The notes under the pieces are model-generated. The model saw only the letters and a list, made by a program, of their open reading frames with translations, searched no databases and was not told where the DNA came from. This document shows positions 60,755 to 64,000 of a stretch of 64,000 nucleotides of DNA, in pieces. How positions within the stretch are numbered: position 1 is the first letter of the stretch; the number at the start of each line of letters is the position of its first letter. The DNA is from Bradyrhizobium sp. (GTDB lineage: Bacteria > Pseudomonadota > Alphaproteobacteria > Rhizobiales > Xanthobacteraceae): assembly GCF_022844465.1 (NCBI RefSeq), contig NZ_JALHLP010000001.1, positions 930,001 to 994,000 on the forward strand. Reading direction: 5' to 3'. Position numbers and translations under genes: made by a program.

Positions 60755-61174
60755 CTAAGCCTCAATCCCCCGCTGTACCAGAATGCGCTCGGCGCTGTCA
60801 TTCCAGACGTCCATCTTCACGATCCGGCCGCCGCTGACCACGAAGCGGTCGACGTAGCGGTTGCCTTCGAACGGCGTGCCGTCGATCCATTCGCCGTAGA
60901 GGGTGCCGATGCTGTAGACGACGGTCTCGTCGGCGCCGGGGCAGACGTCGAAGCGCTCCATCTTCTTCTTGACCCAACGGTAGCGCCGCGCGTTGAAGCC
61001 GGTCGGCCCGCGCGGATGGTCGAACTCCCGTCCCCCGGTAAAGGTGATCACGGTGCCGGGTTTCATGTAGGCGGCGGCGGCATCGGGATCCGGAATCATC
61101 GACGCGATGAGATAGGCCTCGACCACCTGGGCATCCGACATTCCCTTGGTTTCGGCTTTGGCGGCAACAGACAT
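60755..61174 (-). CDS. SnoaL-like / NTF2-fold protein
   Basis: A 139-residue protein with the small cone-shaped NTF2 fold pattern: PDPDAAAAYMKPGTVITFTGG near the start and the closing strands GNRYVDRFVVSGGRIVKMDVW. Relatives are isomerases, hydrolases or dehydratases without a fixed catalytic set. The ATG at 61174 has AGGAGAAG before it. It is divergent from an amidohydrolase gene and probably acts on the same unknown substrate pathway. Confidence 0.82.
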   Translation of the reverse strand: MSVAAKAETKGMSDAQVVEAYLIASMIPDPDAAAAYMKPGTVITFTGGREFDHPRGPTGFNARRYRWVKKKMERFDVCPGADETVVYSIGTLYGEWIDGTPFEGNRYVDRFVVSGGRIVKMDVWNDSAERILVQRGIEA

Positions 61175-61201
61175 CGCGGCTTCTCCTGATGCGGCAACAC
61201 T

Positions 61202-61270
61202 ACAATCTGTCCAGGAAACTGCATGCACATATTTTGGACAATCCAGCCAAGAAACTGCACACAATCTGGA
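61202..61270. promoter_or_regulatory. 36-base direct repeats with AACTGCA boxes
   Basis: Two 22-base copies (61202-61223 and 61238-61259) match at 18 of 22 positions and share ACAATC, CCA and GAAACTGCA; a third ACAATCTGG follows at 61261. The first copy runs into TGCATGCA. They lie between the SnoaL-like gene and the amidohydrolase gene and look like a multi-site operator, probably for the GntR protein. Confidence 0.5.
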
Positions 61271-61326
61271 GCTGCCCGGCGCGCCCGCTTCGGCTACGTT
61301 GGGCCCTCCTCCAGCCCGCCGGCGCC

Positions 61327-62568
61327 ATGCACGCGAAAACCGCCTTTGACCTGATCTTCCGCAACGCCCGGACGCGAACCTCGGCGACCCCGGTCGATAT
61401 CGGCGTCGCGGGCGGGCGCATCATCGCCATCGAACCCCGTCTCGACTGCGAGGCCACCGAGATCGACGTCGGCGGCAAGCTCGCGCTGCCGGGCTTTGTC
61501 GACAGCCACATTCACCTCGACAAGGCCTGCCTGCTCGGCCGCTGCGGCCACGACCATGGCACTGTTGCCGAAGCGATCGCAGCGGTGGCGGCCATGAAGC
61601 GCGAATTCACGGTGGCGGACGTCTATACGCGCGGCGCGCAGGTGATCGAGCGCGCCATCGTGCACGGCACCACGCGGATGCGCACCCATGTGGAGATCGA
61701 CCCGCGCATCGCGTTGCGCGGCTTTGCGGCGATCAAGGCGCTGAAGCGCGATTATGCCTGGGCGATCGATCTGTCGATCTGCGTGTTTCCGCAGGAAGGC
61801 CTGACCAATGATCCCGGCGCCGAGGAACTGCTGGTCGCCGCCCTGCGCGATGGCGGCGAGGCGATCGGCGGCTGCCCCTACATGGACACCGATCCGGACA
61901 CGCATCTGGAACGGATCTTCGACCTGGCGCAGGAATTCGACGTCGACATCGACCTGCACCTCGACTTCGACCTCGACCCGTCATGGTGGCACCTCGACGA
62001 GGTCTGCCGGCAGACCGAACGGCGCAACTACCAGGGCAGGGTTGCGATCGGCCACGCCACCAAATTGTCGGCGCTGCCGCCGGGCCGGCTGAAGGCGGCG
62101 ACGGCGCGCCTCGCCGAGTGCGGCGTGGCCGTCACCGTGCTGCCGGCGACCGATCTCTATCTGATGGGTCGCGACGCCACCCATAATTCGCCGCGCGGGC
62201 TGACGGTGGCGCATCGGCTGGTCGAGAACGGCGTCGTGTGCTCGATCGCCACCAACAACGTGCTCAATCCGTTCACGCCGTTCGGTGACGCCTCGCTGCT
62301 GCGGATGGCGAATTTCTACGCCAATGTCGCCCATGCCGGCATCAGCGAATTCGACGCCTGCCTCGACCTCGTGACCGAGCTGCCCGCGCGGCTGATGAAC
62401 CTTGGGGATTACGGCATCGCGCCGGGCAACCCGGCCGACCTCGTCATCCTCGACACCGACAGCGGCACCAACGCGATCGCCGAACTGCCCGACATGCTGA
62501 TGGGATTCAAGAACGGCCGGCAGGTGTTCGAACGGCGAAAGCCGACGCTGTTTCCCCCGGCGGGTTAG
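61327..62568 (+). CDS. cytosine deaminase-like amidohydrolase
   Basis: A 413-residue metal hydrolase: N-terminal metal motif DSHIHLDKACLLGRCG, MRTHVEID, DLHLDFDLD, IGHATKLSAL, and the late SIATNNVLNPFTPFGD. The wording DSHIHLDKA is typical of the cytosine deaminase branch, so the substrate is likely a cyclic amide or aminated heterocycle. ATG 61327 fits the family start; the frame is open further upstream through the direct repeats but that part is not conserved-looking. It is followed by a mandelate racemase-family gene. Confidence 0.87.
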   Translation: MHAKTAFDLIFRNARTRTSATPVDIGVAGGRIIAIEPRLDCEATEIDVGGKLALPGFVDSHIHLDKACLLGRCGHDHGTVAEAIAAVAAMKREFTVADVYTRGAQVIERAIVHGTTRMRTHVEIDPRIALRGFAAIKALKRDYAWAIDLSICVFPQEGLTNDPGAEELLVAALRDGGEAIGGCPYMDTDPDTHLERIFDLAQEFDVDIDLHLDFDLDPSWWHLDEVCRQTERRNYQGRVAIGHATKLSALPPGRLKAATARLAECGVAVTVLPATDLYLMGRDATHNSPRGLTVAHRLVENGVVCSIATNNVLNPFTPFGDASLLRMANFYANVAHAGISEFDACLDLVTELPARLMNLGDYGIAPGNPADLVILDTDSGTNAIAELPDMLMGFKNGRQVFERRKPTLFPPAG

Positions 62569-62616
62569 CCATTCCACGTCGCCGACATGCCCGGCAATTG
62601 ACGCCCCCGCCGATCC

Positions 62617-62638
62617 GTTGTTGTACTCGGCCAACAAC
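62617..62638. promoter_or_regulatory. inverted repeat before the racemase-family gene
   Basis: GTTGTTG and CAACAAC form a perfect 7-base inverted repeat with an 8-base spacer, 24 bases before the ATG. It could be an operator or a weak mRNA hairpin; there is no evidence which. Confidence 0.35.
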
Positions 62639-62661
62639 AACAAGTCCCGGGGCAGGAAACC

Positions 62662-63882
62662 ATGAAAAAGGCCACCCAGATCAGAAGCGTCGAGACGCTC
62701 GCCTGCGACGCCGGCTGGCGCAACTACCACTTCGTCAAGATCATGACCGAGGACGGCCTGGTCGGCTGGAGCGAATATGACGAGGGCTTCGGCGCGCCCG
62801 GCCTGACCGCGGCGATCGAGCGGCTGGCGGTGCGGGTGGTCGGCAAGAACGCGTTCCAGCACGAGCGGATCTACGCGGATTTGTTTGCGGCGACGCGGCC
62901 GGCCGCCGGCGGCGTGGTGGCGCTGGCGATCGGGGCGATCGAGAACGCGCTGCTCGACGTCAAGGCCAAGGCGTTGGGCGTGCCCTGCTACGAACTGCTC
63001 GGCGGCAAGGTCCGCGACCGCATCCGGGTCTACTGGTCGCATTGCGCGACCTGGCGCATCAACCACCCCGATTATTTCAAGCCGGCCATCACCGATCTCG
63101 ACGGCGTCAAGGCGATCGGCCGCGAGGTGCGCGAGAAGGGCTTTACGGCGATGAAGACCAACATCTTCGTCTACAGCGACGGCAAGCCGCAGGGCTGGCG
63201 GCCCGGCTTCGGCACCCCGTTCGAACCCGAGATCAATGTCGACCGCACGGTGCTGCGCAATCTCTGCATGCATCTGGAGGCGATCCGCGACGGCGCCGGC
63301 CCCGACGTCGACCTGCTGCTCGACCTCAACTTCAACGCCAAGACCGAGGGCTATCTCAAGATTTTGCGGGCCATCAAGGACATGGACATGTTCTGGGTGG
63401 AGATCGACACCTTCAACCCGCAGGCGCTGGGCTACATCCGCCGCCAGAGCCCGCACCCGATCTCGTCCTGCGAGACGCTGCTGGGCCTGCGCGAGTTCCT
63501 GCCCTACTTCAATGAGCAGGCGCTGGACGTCGCGATCATCGACACGCCCTGGAACGGGGTCTGGCAATCGATGAAGATCGCCGCCGCCGCCGAGCATTTC
63601 GAGATCAACGTCGCGCCGCATAATTTCTACGGCCACCTCTGCACCATGATGAACGCGCACTTCTCGGCCGCGGTGCCGAACCTGCGCATCATGGAGACCG
63701 ACATCGACCGGCTGGCGTGGGACCACGAATTGTTCACCCATGTCCCCGACATCGTCGACGGCTACCTGGTGATGCCGGACCGGCCGGGCTGGGGCACCGA
63801 ACCCAACGAGGAAGGCCTGCGCGCCCATCCGCCGAAGAGCAAGGGCGGGCTGTTGAGCTACGGGCAGCCGGGAAAGAAGTAG
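62662..63882 (+). CDS. mandelate racemase / muconate lactonizing enzyme family protein
   Basis: A 406-residue enolase-superfamily enzyme. The capping domain covers about 1-130; in the barrel, Mg ligands are suggested by LLLDLNFN, WVEIDT and SSCETLLG, and a catalytic histidine by VAPHNFYGHL. At the usual KxK position only one lysine is seen (TAMKTNIF). It would abstract a proton next to a carboxylate, as a dehydratase, racemase or cycloisomerase. It follows the amidohydrolase gene by 93 bases in the same direction. Substrate unknown. Confidence 0.9.
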   Translation: MKKATQIRSVETLACDAGWRNYHFVKIMTEDGLVGWSEYDEGFGAPGLTAAIERLAVRVVGKNAFQHERIYADLFAATRPAAGGVVALAIGAIENALLDVKAKALGVPCYELLGGKVRDRIRVYWSHCATWRINHPDYFKPAITDLDGVKAIGREVREKGFTAMKTNIFVYSDGKPQGWRPGFGTPFEPEINVDRTVLRNLCMHLEAIRDGAGPDVDLLLDLNFNAKTEGYLKILRAIKDMDMFWVEIDTFNPQALGYIRRQSPHPISSCETLLGLREFLPYFNEQALDVAIIDTPWNGVWQSMKIAAAAEHFEINVAPHNFYGHLCTMMNAHFSAAVPNLRIMETDIDRLAWDHELFTHVPDIVDGYLVMPDRPGWGTEPNEEGLRAHPPKSKGGLLSYGQPGKK

Positions 63883-63894
63883 CGGTGAGACGTC

Positions 63895-63994
63895 GTCATA
63901 CCCCGCGCATGCGGGGTATCCAGTACGCTGCGGCCTATCCTCTCAGTCATTGCCGTCCCGGCGTACTGGATCGCCCGCCTTCGCGGGCGATGAC
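63895..63994. repeat. intergenic palindromic repeat, family B copy 2
   Basis: Begins GTCATACCCCGCGCATGCGG, has GTACTGGATCGCCCGCC and ends TTCGCGGGCGATGAC. It lies 12 bases after the racemase-family stop and probably forms a 3' hairpin. It matches copy 1 at 51062. Confidence 0.75.
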
Positions 63995-64000
63995 GGCGGT

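Noticed and set aside
61189..61326. Upstream extension of the amidohydrolase frame
   Set aside because: It covers the direct-repeat operator region and has no conserved features; ATG 61327 fits the family start.
1..64000. tRNA, rRNA, CRISPR array, prophage or insertion sequence
   Set aside because: No cloverleaf, rRNA segment, spaced repeat array, transposase or integrase was recognised; the repeats present are short intergenic palindromes.

Overview
The window reads as chromosomal DNA of a Bradyrhizobium-like alphaproteobacterium (Bradyrhizobium/Rhodopseudomonas group). The base composition is GC-rich, genes are packed in short operons with ATGA overlaps, ABC and TRAP uptake systems for small carboxylates are abundant, and several families of intergenic palindromic repeats recur between genes. 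I see no rRNA, tRNA, CRISPR array, integrase or insertion sequence. The placement is inferred from protein style and repeats, not from a marker gene. About 51 protein genes are supported.

Layout. (1) 1-5.8 kb, minus strand: a catabolic operon of CoA-transferase, TRAP transporter DctPQM, Zn alcohol dehydrogenase and an isopropylmalate/isocitrate dehydrogenase cut by the window edge. (2) 6-9.4 kb: a glycogen synthase-like gene, then a convergent patatin (DUF3734 type) plus 3-hydroxybutyrate dehydrogenase pair. (3) 9.6-15.8 kb: a LysR regulator, peroxiredoxin, a Met-rich secreted peptide, a DUF302 protein, a flavin disulfide reductase lacking the usual His-Glu pair, a secreted cupin and an MFS carrier. 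Three copies of an ATAG-N7-CTAT box, all intergenic, link this stretch. (4) 15.8-19.4 kb: glycogen debranching-type hydrolase and a GT4 glycosyltransferase, the latter behind a near-perfect EcfG (general stress) promoter. (5) 19.5-27.3 kb: an Fbp-type ABC importer, class B flavin monooxygenase and alkylsulfatase in one operon.

(6) 27.5-43.7 kb is the most coherent system: a reductive nicotinate catabolism locus. NicA/NicB-type nicotinate dehydrogenase (Mo hydroxylase fused to three haem c sites) makes 6-hydroxynicotinate. A 6-hydroxynicotinate reductase-like Fe-S protein would make 1,4,5,6-tetrahydro-6-oxonicotinate, and an enamidase homologue would open that ring. A Liv-type ABC importer, MarR regulator, ferredoxin-NADP reductase, a UPF0280 (ApbE-related) protein, a DUF1185 protein and nicotinate phosphoribosyltransferase lie around them. 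Near-identical GTATAC-centred palindromes sit in both divergent promoter regions, at 28.4 kb and 38.0-38.2 kb, tying the parts into one candidate regulon. The same three-enzyme chemistry is known from anaerobic Eubacterium barkeri and was described biochemically in Azorhizobium; its genetic organisation here, with the flavin-related accessory genes, looks little described.

(7) 43.7-51 kb: O-acetylhomoserine sulfhydrylase-type enzyme, an alpha/beta hydrolase, then a GMC oxidoreductase / P450 / Baeyer-Villiger monooxygenase set suited to oxidising a cyclic alcohol or ketone. (8) 51.0-51.9 kb: a gene-free mosaic of repeats with a long nested hairpin. (9) 51.9-63.9 kb: a single-chain biotin-dependent acyl-CoA carboxylase, two cytosine-deaminase-like amidohydrolases, an NMT1-type ABC importer, a GntR regulator, a SnoaL-like protein and a mandelate racemase-family enzyme. 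Shared TGCATGCA / AACTGCA motifs suggest a GntR regulon for uptake and hydrolysis of an unidentified compound, perhaps an N-heterocycle.
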